A DNA stretch of 6,803 nt from an uncultured Chloroflexota bacterium (GTDB lineage: Bacteria; Chloroflexota; Dehalococcoidia; SM23-28-2; RBG-16-64-32): assembly GCA_913056415.1 (NCBI GenBank), contig CAJXNA010000113.1, forward strand, positions 1 to 6,803, in the 5' to 3' direction. The notes beneath the pieces are model-generated. The model did no database searches. It was given only the letters and a program-made list of their open reading frames with translations, and had not been told where the DNA came from. Positions 1 through 6,627 of the stretch are shown here, piece after piece; the first letter of the stretch is position 1; each line of letters opens with the position of its first letter. The translations under genes were made by a program, and so were the position numbers.

Positions 1-1
1 T

Positions 2-52
2 CCACCGCCAGCGAAGCAGCCGCCGGAGAGTGCCGGAAGCGAAGGATCATAA
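2..52 (+). CDS. possible C-terminal tail of an upstream gene (partial)
   Basis: A reading frame is open from the left edge and ends at TAA (50-52), giving a short Pro/Ser/Glu-rich tail (PPPAKQPPESAGSEGS). The stop overlaps the ribosome site of the P-II gene and lies 14 nt before its start, as expected for an operon neighbour. P-II genes are very often preceded by an ammonium transporter gene (amt), so this could be the disordered end of such a protein, but nothing in 16 residues shows it. Frame 3 is also open to a TGA at 63-65 and cannot be excluded. Confidence 0.3.
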   Translation, partial: PPPAKQPPESAGSEGS

Positions 53-66
53 GGAGCGAAGGTGAC

Positions 67-408
67 ATGCAGAAGATCGAAGCGATCATCCGACCCGAGA
101 AGCTGGACGATGTCAAGAACGCCTTAGCCGACGCCGGTATCGCTGGCCTGAACATCGTACACGTCACCGGCCGCGGCGTTCAGAAGGGCGTCGTCCACAT
201 GGGCCGCGGCGGTGAGACGTATGAGGTGGACATGCTGCCCAAGGTCAAGATCGAAGTCGTCGTACCGGACGCCAAAGTCGACAAGCTCGTCGACACCATC
301 TGCGATGCGGCCCACACCGGCCGCATCGGGGACGGCAAGATCTTCGTCATACCCATCACCGACGCCATTCGCGTCCGCACCCGCGAAAAGGGAGACGCAG
401 CCCTCTGA
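67..408 (+). CDS. glnB: nitrogen regulatory protein P-II
   Basis: This is a cytoplasmic trimeric signal protein of the GlnB/GlnK family. It reads 2-oxoglutarate and ATP/ADP and controls targets such as ammonium channels and GS-modifying enzymes. At 113 residues it has the usual length. Family signatures are the N-terminal strand KIEAIIRPEKLDDVKNAL, the T-loop (about 35-56), VDMLPKVKIEVVVPD after it, and the C-terminal TGRIGDGKIFVIP nucleotide-binding segment. The T-loop reads RGGETYEVD where the E. coli protein has RGAEYMVD, so it appears one residue longer and the tyrosine sits at 52 rather than 51. Modification by uridylylation is therefore uncertain. ATG is chosen because AAGGAG (51-56) lies 10 nt upstream. 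The GS gene follows 95 bp downstream in the same direction with no clear terminator between, so read-through is likely. glnK is an equally valid name. Confidence 0.96.
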   Translation: MQKIEAIIRPEKLDDVKNALADAGIAGLNIVHVTGRGVQKGVVHMGRGGETYEVDMLPKVKIEVVVPDAKVDKLVDTICDAAHTGRIGDGKIFVIPITDAIRVRTREKGDAAL

Positions 409-433
409 AATCAGAGCGTAACGCACCCGTAAC
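407..433 (+). promoter_or_regulatory. candidate activator site: 11-bp-spaced GTAAC repeats before the first GS gene
   Basis: GTAAC occurs at 418-422 and again at 429-433 with six bases between, one helical turn apart. GAAAT at 407-411 falls on the same 11-bp grid, although it overlaps the stop of the P-II gene. The proximal GTAAC starts 37 bp before TATAAT (466). Actinobacterial GlnR (OmpR family) recognises gTnAc-n6-GaAAc boxes, which this resembles. The identity of the regulator is inference. Confidence 0.45.
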
Positions 434-465
434 AACAACCAGCGGCGCCTGCCCCCGCCAACACC

Positions 466-471
466 TATAAT
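466..471 (+). promoter_or_regulatory. -10 box of the first GS gene
   Basis: A perfect TATAAT in otherwise GC-rich sequence lies 38 bp before the TTG start. The -35 position (about 443-448, CGGCGC) does not resemble TTGACA, which suggests an activator-dependent promoter. The predicted transcript would start near 478 with a leader of about 25 nt. It gives the GS gene its own transcription in addition to read-through from the P-II gene. Confidence 0.55.
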
Positions 472-487
472 CCTAATCAGCCCATCG

Positions 488-494
488 AAGGAGG
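488..494 (+). promoter_or_regulatory. ribosome binding site deciding a TTG start
   Basis: AAGGAGG is a full Shine-Dalgarno match, 9 nt before TTG (504). No in-frame ATG lies nearby, and the N-terminus MTPEDAQQVTDLIKK matches the usual GS start, so TTG is well supported. Confidence 0.85.
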
Positions 495-503
495 ACCTAA
501 GAC

Positions 504-1949
<1,446 letters not shown>

Positions 1950-1975
1950 CCGCCGCCTCAACCAGTCACACGGGA

Positions 1976-2000
1976 GCCCGGCGGCCCACCCCCGCCGGGC
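1976..2000 (+). terminator. hairpin after the first GS gene
   Basis: GCCCGGCGG (1976-1984) pairs perfectly with CCGCCGGGC (1992-2000) across a 7-nt loop, 26 bp after the stop codon. The tail CTCGTCTTAA has few Ts, so intrinsic termination may be partial. The position between two genes that each have a promoter supports a terminator role. Confidence 0.6.
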
Positions 2001-2017
2001 CTCGTCTTAAGCGGGGA

Positions 2018-2033
2018 GTAACGGCCCTGCAAC
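2018..2033 (+). promoter_or_regulatory. candidate activator site before the second GS gene
   Basis: GTAAC (2018-2022) and GCAAC (2029-2033) are separated by six bases. The GTAAC starts 37 bp before TATAAT (2055), exactly the spacing seen at the first GS gene. The second pentamer covers the place of a -35 box. A common nitrogen regulator is inferred. Confidence 0.45.
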
Positions 2034-2050
2034 CCGCCTGTCATCTCCCT

Positions 2051-2065
2051 CGCCTATAATAGGCG
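2051..2065 (+). promoter_or_regulatory. -10 box inside a 15-bp palindrome, second GS gene
   Basis: TATAAT (2055-2060) is the -10 element, 35 bp before the ATG. It lies within CGCCTAT-A-ATAGGCG, a perfect inverted repeat around one central base. The -35 position (about 2032-2037, ACCCGC) is not recognisable. The palindrome could be an operator where a dimeric repressor would block the promoter; symmetry by chance is possible. Confidence 0.5.
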
Positions 2066-2089
2066 CAAGGGCCACAAGGAGAGGCGCCC

Positions 2090-3436
2090 ATGACACCGCC
2101 CACGGACAACGGACGCGAAAGCAAGGACTACGTGCTCCAGACCGCCAAGGAGCACGACGTCAAGTTCATCCGCCTCTGGTTTACGGACATCCTCGGCTCC
2201 CTGAAGAGCGTCGCCATCACCGTCGAGGAGCTGCCGGAGGCGTTGGATGAAGGCATCGGCTTCGACGGCTCCTCCATCGAGGGGTTCGCCCGCATCGACG
2301 AGTCGGACATGATCGCCATGCCGGACCCCACCACCTTCGCCCTCCTCCCCTGGCGACCCCAGGAACGCGCTGTCGCCCGCATGTATTGCGACATCCTTCA
2401 CCCCGACGGCACCCCCTTCGAGGGCGACCCCCGCTACGTCTTGCGCCGCAACCTCAAGCGCGCCGCTGACCTCGGCTTCACCTTCTACGTTGGACCCGAG
2501 CTCGAATACTTCTACTTCGCCCGCTCCGACGGCACAGAGCTCCTTGACCAGGGCGGCTACTTCGACCTCACACCCCTGGACGCCGCCACCGACCTCCGCC
2601 GCGAGACCGTCCTCACCCTGGAACAGCTCGGCATCATGGTCGAGGCCTCCCACCACGAGGTCGCCCCCTCCCAGCACGAGATCGACCTCCGCTACACCGA
2701 CGCCCTCACCATGGCCGACAACACCATGACCTACCGCCTGGCCGTAAAAGAGGTGGCGATGAAGAACGGCGTCTACGCCACTTTCATGCCCAAACCCCTC
2801 GCCGACCAGAATGGCTCCGGCATGCACGTCCACCAGTCCCTGTTCAAAGGCGAACGCAACGCCTTCTTCGACAAGGCCGACCCCTACCACCTCTCCGCCC
2901 TCGCCAAAAGCTACATCGCCGGCCTCCTCCGCCACGCCTGCGAGATCACCCTCGTCGCCAACCAGTGGGTCAACTCCTACAAACGTCTCGTGCCCGGCTT
3001 CGAGGCCCCCGTCTACCTCTCCTGGGCCCGCCGCAACCGCTCCGACCTCATCCGCATCCCGGAGTACAAGCCCGGCAAGGAGAACGCCACCCGCATCGAG
3101 TACCGCGCCGCCGACCCCGCCTGCAACCCCTACCTCGTCTTCTCCGCCATGCTCGCCGCCGGCCTCGAAGGCATCGCCAAGGAGTACCCCTGCCCGGAGC
3201 CGATCGAGGGCAACGTGTTCGAGATGAGCGAGGAGGAGCAGCGTCAGCGCGGAATCGCCCACCTCCCCGGCAGCCTCTGGGAGGCGATAGAGCTCGCTGA
3301 AAGCAGCGACCTCCTCCGCCGCTGCCTGGGCGACCACCTGTTCGATAGCCTGCTCACCAACAAGAAGATCGAATGGTCAGACTACCGCCGCCAGGTCACC
3401 GACTACGAGCTCAAGCGCTACCTGCCGATGCTGTAG
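2090..3436 (+). CDS. glnA: glutamine synthetase, class I-alpha type
   Basis: This is a second glutamine-forming enzyme. Its 448 residues match the short I-alpha enzymes (about 444 in Bacillus subtilis) and lack the I-beta insertion. Motifs in order are GIGFDGSSIEGFARI, PELEYFYF (Glu137, Glu139), SHHEVAPSQHEID, NGSGMHVH (241-248), RLVPGFEAP (flap Glu305), NRSDLIRIP and RIEYRAADP. Arg68 aligns with B. subtilis Arg62, the residue tied to glutamine feedback inhibition. The adenylylation position reads NVFEMSEEE with Phe377, so this enzyme should not be adenylylated. The ATG is preceded by AAGGAG (2076-2081) at 8 nt. It has its own promoter and lies 140 bp after the other GS gene. Leucine is mostly CTC, unlike the CTG-rich oxidoreductase at 5812. 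It converges on the degV gene, and its last 28 bases are copied again downstream. Confidence 0.97.
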   Translation: MTPPTDNGRESKDYVLQTAKEHDVKFIRLWFTDILGSLKSVAITVEELPEALDEGIGFDGSSIEGFARIDESDMIAMPDPTTFALLPWRPQERAVARMYCDILHPDGTPFEGDPRYVLRRNLKRAADLGFTFYVGPELEYFYFARSDGTELLDQGGYFDLTPLDAATDLRRETVLTLEQLGIMVEASHHEVAPSQHEIDLRYTDALTMADNTMTYRLAVKEVAMKNGVYATFMPKPLADQNGSGMHVHQSLFKGERNAFFDKADPYHLSALAKSYIAGLLRHACEITLVANQWVNSYKRLVPGFEAPVYLSWARRNRSDLIRIPEYKPGKENATRIEYRAADPACNPYLVFSAMLAAGLEGIAKEYPCPEPIEGNVFEMSEEEQRQRGIAHLPGSLWEAIELAESSDLLRRCLGDHLFDSLLTNKKIEWSDYRRQVTDYELKRYLPML

Positions 3437-3440
3437 GGGC
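3409..3440 (+). repeat. 32-bp direct repeat, copy 1 (3' end of second GS gene)
   Basis: Copy 1 holds the last codons of the GS gene (LKRYLPML and stop) plus four bases. It matches 3491-3522 at 29 of 32 positions; the first 15 bases (GCTCAAGCGCTACCT) and the last 12 (TGCTGTAGGGGC) are identical. Confidence 0.9.
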
Positions 3441-3452
3441 GACCTTTAGGTC
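3441..3452. repeat. short palindrome GACCT-TT-AGGTC
   Basis: A 5-bp inverted repeat with a 2-base centre lies directly after copy 1 of the direct repeat, 4 bp past the GS stop codon. With the preceding GTAGGGGC it resembles short intergenic palindromes I recall from Chloroflexota-like genomes, but the right arm is incomplete here. It lacks a T-run and is a weak terminator candidate. Confidence 0.35.
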
Positions 3453-3490
3453 ATCAGTCTGGAATGCTCTCGCCCATACTCATCCCGCGC

Positions 3491-3522
3491 GCTCAAGCGC
3501 TACCTCCCCTTGCTGTAGGGGC
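3491..3522 (+). repeat. 32-bp direct repeat, copy 2 (vestige of a GS 3' end)
   Basis: This intergenic copy would read LKRYLPLL and stop in the GS frame, but TAG at 3447-3449 closes that frame upstream and the residues before it do not resemble GS. The three substitutions create CCCCT-TGCTGT-AGGGG (3506-3521), a 5-bp hairpin immediately beyond the stop of the opposing degV gene. The copy therefore may serve as a weak degV terminator. Confidence 0.85.
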
Positions 3523-4376
3523 TATGCCATCACAGGGCGCGGGACGAACACCGCCCCCGCGTTCCCCGCCCCGGCATGGGCGCCGATGCTTGGCCCGACT
3601 ATGTAGTCCACGATCTCGCCGATCTCTGGCATCGCCGCAACGCGGCTGCGAAGAGCGCCCGCGATCTCCGGCGCGTCGCCGTGGCCGATGCCGATGCGCA
3701 GCTTGCGACCAGGGGCAGCGCGAACGGCGGATTCGATCTGCGCTGCCATCGCTGCCACCGCTTCGTCGAGAGTCTTCGCCCTGCCGACCACCTTCACACC
3801 CTCCCCCGTGAGCGCCAGCACCGGCACGTCGGCCGCAGTGGCTCCATCCTCCGACACGAGGCGGCCACCGCGCCTCAGCAGGTCCAGCGCCCTTACCACA
3901 AACGTGTTGCCCATGGCTGCGGAAGCGGCGCGGGCGTACTCGGCAGCAAGTTCAACGCTGGCGCCTGATGCCAGCGCCTCGATCGCTTCCCAGGCGCAGA
4001 GGCCTTCGGCGAAAGACGCCTGGCCGGTGTCCACGATGGTGACGGGGATCGGCGACGACTCCGCCGCTACCTCCGCCGACTGCACTGTGCCGGAAACGCC
4101 GGAACCGATGTGGATGGAGAGCACACGCTCCGCGCCCTCCTCGGCCGCGCGCTCGTAGCAGGCGAGCAGGCGCCCCGGCGACGGCTGTGACGTCGTGACC
4201 GACTCGGTCGAGTCGAGTCGCCCGTAGAACTCGCTGGCGGTGATGTCTACACCTTCAAGGTACTCGTGGCCGTCAAGCTCTACGCTGAGGGGCGCCACCA
4301 GCACGCCGTGACGCTCGATCAACGACTGCGGCAGGTAAGACGCCGAGTCGACGACGACCGCTGTCGTGCCGATCAT
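3522..4376 (-). CDS. DegV family fatty-acid-binding protein
   Basis: DegV/FakB proteins hold a fatty acid so that a kinase (FakA) can phosphorylate it to acyl-phosphate, which feeds phospholipid synthesis. The 284 residues span the whole family: DSASYLP (10-16), TSQPSPG (62-68), SIHIGSGVSGT (87-97), LRRGGRL (167-173), GIGHGDAPE (229-237) and IGAHAGAG (264-271). Thr62 and Ser92 fall where FakB proteins contact the fatty acid carboxylate. The ATG overlaps the stop of the thioesterase gene as ATGA, so translation is probably coupled; no strong ribosome site is visible. The open frame extends further upstream to 4550, but those 58 residues are low-complexity and overlap the thioesterase gene, so the internal ATG is preferred. 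A fatty acid role is family knowledge; the ligand is unknown. The gene converges on the second GS gene. Confidence 0.93.
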   Translation of the reverse strand: MIGTTAVVVDSASYLPQSLIERHGVLVAPLSVELDGHEYLEGVDITASEFYGRLDSTESVTTSQPSPGRLLACYERAAEEGAERVLSIHIGSGVSGTVQSAEVAAESSPIPVTIVDTGQASFAEGLCAWEAIEALASGASVELAAEYARAASAAMGNTFVVRALDLLRRGGRLVSEDGATAADVPVLALTGEGVKVVGRAKTLDEAVAAMAAQIESAVRAAPGRKLRIGIGHGDAPEIAGALRSRVAAMPEIGEIVDYIVGPSIGAHAGAGNAGAVFVPRPVMA

Positions 4377-4864
4377 TGCACTGTCCCGGTGTAGGACGCC
4401 GCCGTCCGCGCGCCCGCGCCGATCGCCTGCTCCGCCTCCTCCAGTGTAAGGACGGTATAGCCGGCCTTGGCGGCGACGCAGAGCTTGCCCTTGGAGCTGC
4501 GGAGCTCGGCGCGCGCTACCAGTGAGCGACCCTCGAATGACTCCACCCACGCCTGTACCTCATAGGCCCTGCCCACCAGCACGGGGCGAAAGAACTCCAC
4601 CTCCGCCTTGCGGGTGAGCCCGAAGCGGTCTTTGATCGCGATGATCGCCCACGCCATCGCATCATCGAGGATGGCCATGCTGACGCCGCCGTGGGCGTAG
4701 TTGGGCGCGCCCGAGTGGTCAGCGCTGGGGATGAACTCGGCGACAACGCGGCCGATCTCATCGTCCAGGAAGAAGCGCTGGCGGAGGCCGCCTTCGTTCT
4801 CCTGATCACAGACGAAGCAGCGGGTATCGAAAGCGAAGCTGTTTGTTAGCGGCTTACGCGACAA
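4373..4864 (-). CDS. hotdog-fold thioesterase, PaaI-like
   Basis: A probable cytoplasmic acyl-CoA (or acyl-carrier) thioesterase. The 163 residues start with a CxxC pair (Cys16, Cys19) in CFVCDQENEGGLRQRFF, the pattern of the hotdog subgroup that usually reads CFVCGxxNxxGLxLxF. The catalytic segment is NYAHGGVSMAILDDAMAWA, with HGG at 58-60 and Asp67/Asp68. A central strand AEVEFFRPVLVG and the following WVESFEGRSLVARAEL complete the fold. The start is TTG, supported by AAGGAG 7 nt upstream; it overlaps the plsY-like gene by 11 nt. The stop overlaps the degV ATG. Substrate cannot be read from sequence. Position between an acyltransferase and a fatty-acid-binding protein suggests acyl-chain turnover. 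Confidence 0.9.
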   Translation of the reverse strand: MSRKPLTNSFAFDTRCFVCDQENEGGLRQRFFLDDEIGRVVAEFIPSADHSGAPNYAHGGVSMAILDDAMAWAIIAIKDRFGLTRKAEVEFFRPVLVGRAYEVQAWVESFEGRSLVARAELRSSKGKLCVAAKAGYTVLTLEEAEQAIGAGARTAASYTGTVQ

Positions 4865-5585
4865 ACGTCGGCTCCTTTTCGCTGAGCTGCTCGCTGAGCT
4901 CAGGCCTTCTGACGGTCGGCCAGGTCAGAAGTCGGAACGCTATGATGCCGCTCGTGGCCAGGGCGTAAAGCGGCAACCCGACCGTTGGTCTCGGGCCCCA
5001 GAGGTTGCCTTTGCGCCGGAGCCACCAGTACGTGGCGGCGGCGCTGAAGATGCCCGACGCCACCAACGTCCCAGTGCGCGCCGCTGGCTGGGCGTCGGGT
5101 CCTGCGGCCAGGGAGGCACGGCCTTTCGACAGGAAGAAGGCGGCTACAGCGACCGCCAGGTCCATGGGCGCATAAGCCGGGAAGCAAACGAGAGCGGCGC
5201 CGAAGCTGGTGGCCACACCCCTGCCGCCCCGGAACCTGCTCCAGGCTGGGTAGCAATGCCCGGCCACCGCCGTGGTGCCGGCGAGATACGCCCCATTGTC
5301 GCCGCCCGTCGCCCGCCCTAGCAGGCAGGCCGCGATCCCCTTGATCATGTCGCCGGCGAGGACGATCAGCCCCCAGTTGCGACCGAGGAGCTTCCCGGCG
5401 TTCACCGCGCCCGGGTTCCCCGAGCCCGCCGCTCGCAGGTCGACGCCGGCGCCACCGCTGCGCCTCGTCACATACTTCGAGACGAGGTCCGCCGTGGGGA
5501 AGCTGCCGATCAAGTAACCCAGAACGCCGGCGGCTAAGAGGCCGCGCCTTGAACTCCTCTTTGACACTTCGCCCTCTCTGCTCAT
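4854..5585 (-). CDS. plsY: PlsY-like glycerol-3-phosphate acyltransferase
   Basis: PlsY is an integral membrane enzyme that moves an acyl chain from acyl-phosphate to glycerol-3-phosphate, giving lysophosphatidate, the first step of phospholipid synthesis. From the ATG chosen here it has 243 residues (family about 190-220). All three motifs are present: GYLIGSFPTADLV (23-35), GSGNPGAVNAGKLLG (54-68) and AGHCYPAWSRFRGGRGVAT (108-126). Hydrophobic segments lie near 15-35, 72-90, 98-113, 127-150 and in the C-terminal third. The C-terminal half is divergent and ends in a polar tail with a short LSEQLSE repeat. The start is uncertain: a GTG at 5630 adds 15 polar residues, and a GTG at 5567 has GAGGG 4 nt upstream. 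It is first of three overlapping genes and presumably carries their promoter, which I could not pinpoint. Confidence 0.88.
   Translation of the reverse strand: MSREGEVSKRSSRRGLLAAGVLGYLIGSFPTADLVSKYVTRRSGGAGVDLRAAGSGNPGAVNAGKLLGRNWGLIVLAGDMIKGIAACLLGRATGGDNGAYLAGTTAVAGHCYPAWSRFRGGRGVATSFGAALVCFPAYAPMDLAVAVAAFFLSKGRASLAAGPDAQPAARTGTLVASGIFSAAATYWWLRRKGNLWGPRPTVGLPLYALATSGIIAFRLLTWPTVRRPELSEQLSEKEPTFVA
4872..4877 (-). promoter_or_regulatory. ribosome binding site deciding the TTG start of the thioesterase
   Basis: Read on the minus strand this is AAGGAG, 7 nt before TTG (4864). It lies within the last codons of the plsY-like gene (residues SEKEP), so the two genes are embedded in each other and probably coupled. 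Confidence 0.8.
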
Positions 5586-5811
5586 AGATCCGTCCGCTGT
5601 TGGCCGTCCTCCCTCCTTCACTACGCTCACACATTACTACGTTTCGATGCCCGCTAGAGACTCACAAAGTGGTCGGTACAGAAGCCGCAGACGTCGCCGG
5701 GCGCTTATGCTGACCTGTTTCCCAATCAGAAGGTCGCACTTGGCGGAGCCCAGATCCCGCTCTTCGATGGGTGGAAGCTTTTCCCCCGTTTCGAGCGTAT
5801 CATCTAATGGT

Positions 5812-6528
5812 ATGACCCAACGCAGCGCTATTAGCCGATGGTTGGTCCGCTTCCATGCCGGCGACAGCCGGCTGAAGCGGGCCACGCTCAGGCTATCCTA
5901 CTACGCGTTCATCGTCCTGCCCTATCCGCTCCGGCGGGTGGCCGCGGCGGCGTTCATCATCGTGACCCTGGCCATGAAGAGACTCACCGGCGTGGAAAAG
6001 CGGAACGAGCTGACACCCCAGGACGAAGTGGGCACCCTATCCTTCTGGGGAGTGCCCACAGTCGACGTCCATTCCTTTACCCTGACCATCGACGGCGCCG
6101 TTGGCCGCCCGCTTGTCCTCCGCTACGACCAGCTGCTGGAGCTACCGGCGGTGGAGCGAGAGGTGCGCATGGACTGCGTGGGCGGGTTCCGAAACAACAC
6201 CGTCATGAAGGGCGTGCCGCTCAGCCACATCTTCGACCTGACCCAGGTGCACGACACCGCCCGTCGCGCCCTCTTCCACTGCGCTGACGGCTACCGCGAG
6301 AGCGTCCCCCTGGTTGAGCTGCTGCAGCACGAGGCGTTCCTGGTCTACTCCGTGAACGGCGAGCACGTGAACAAGCTGGGCTATCCGCTGCGGCTGGCCA
6401 TCCCTGGCAAATACGGCTACAAGTGGGCCAAATGGGTCGAGCGGATCGAACTCGTCGACAACGAGCGCAAGGGATACTGGGAGAGCCGGGGGCTGCCTGA
6501 CCGCGCTAATGTTGGCGATCTCTGGTAA
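5812..6528 (+). CDS. molybdopterin-dependent oxidoreductase, sulfite-oxidase fold
   Basis: The protein matches the oxidoreductase molybdopterin-binding domain (SUOX/YedY superfamily), which catalyses two-electron redox reactions at a molybdenum centre. From the ATG at 5812 it has 238 residues. The domain begins at FWGVPTVDVHSFTLTIDG, continues with LRYDQLLELPAVEREVRMDC and GVPLSHIFDL, and ends with YPLRLAIPGKYGYKWAKWVE and GYWESRG. Cys122, in MDCVGGF, is the expected molybdenum ligand. Residues 28-55 are hydrophobic with Arg41-Arg42 before VAAAAFIIVTLAM, so a membrane anchor or a non-canonical Tat signal is possible. No heme domain is present; the electron partner and substrate are unknown. 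The frame stays open to 5647, but the added residues are Arg/Ser-rich and unlike the family. No ribosome site precedes 5812; TATCAT at 5798-5803 could give a leaderless mRNA. It is divergent from the lipid genes. Confidence 0.88.
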   Translation: MTQRSAISRWLVRFHAGDSRLKRATLRLSYYAFIVLPYPLRRVAAAAFIIVTLAMKRLTGVEKRNELTPQDEVGTLSFWGVPTVDVHSFTLTIDGAVGRPLVLRYDQLLELPAVEREVRMDCVGGFRNNTVMKGVPLSHIFDLTQVHDTARRALFHCADGYRESVPLVELLQHEAFLVYSVNGEHVNKLGYPLRLAIPGKYGYKWAKWVERIELVDNERKGYWESRGLPDRANVGDLW

Positions 6529-6529
6529 C

Positions 6530-6544
6530 GGTGCCTAGGGCGCC
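6530..6544 (+). terminator. small hairpin after the oxidoreductase gene
   Basis: GGTGCC (6530-6535) pairs with GGCGCC (6539-6544), including one G-T pair, over a 3-base loop, starting 2 bp after the stop. There is no T-run, so this is at best a weak terminator. A second tiny hairpin (CCCT-CAT-AGGG) lies at 6568-6578. Confidence 0.3.
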
Positions 6545-6611
6545 GGATCTCGCGTAACGGCAGGTGACCCTCATAGGGCCAAGCGTTCTTTGGAGCAGTT
6601 GCGAAGTCTAC

Positions 6612-6617
6612 AGGAGG
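6612..6617 (+). promoter_or_regulatory. ribosome binding site of the right-edge gene
   Basis: AGGAGG (within AGGAGGGG) lies 10 nt before GTG (6628). It is the main evidence that the open frame running off the right edge is a real gene. Confidence 0.7.
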
Positions 6618-6627
6618 GGACTAAGGC

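Noticed and set aside
440..460. Possible hairpin between the P-II and GS genes
   Set aside because: Only 4 bp can pair and there is no T-run; not a credible terminator.
2054..3337. 427-codon open frame antisense to the second GS gene
   Set aside because: Its product is a Gly/Val/Glu/Ala-rich low-complexity string produced by the C-ending codons of the GS gene; the sense protein is unambiguous.
4377..4550. N-terminal extension of the DegV frame
   Set aside because: The 58 residues are Arg/Gly-rich and overlap the thioesterase gene; DegV proteins start at the DSxxxLP strand, as from the ATG at 4376.
4883..4905. Repeated GCTGAGCT in the plsY-like gene
   Set aside because: It simply encodes the short LSEQLSE repeat in the polar C-terminal tail; too short to call a DNA repeat.
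5647..5811. N-terminal extension of the oxidoreductase frame
   Set aside because: Arg/Ser-rich and unlike a signal peptide or the family; no ribosome site before any of its ATGs.
5637..5885. 82-codon minus-strand frame in the divergent gap, ending just before the plsY-like gene
   Set aside because: It overlaps the start of the oxidoreductase, has no recognisable motif, and frames of this length are common by chance at this GC content. It would be reconsidered if orthologs exist.
6525..6568. Further GTAAC pentamers (6525-6529, 6554-6558) and GTGAC (6564-6568) before the right-edge gene
   Set aside because: The spacing is 10 rather than 11 bp, there is no TATAAT 37 bp downstream, and one copy overlaps a stop codon; probably chance.
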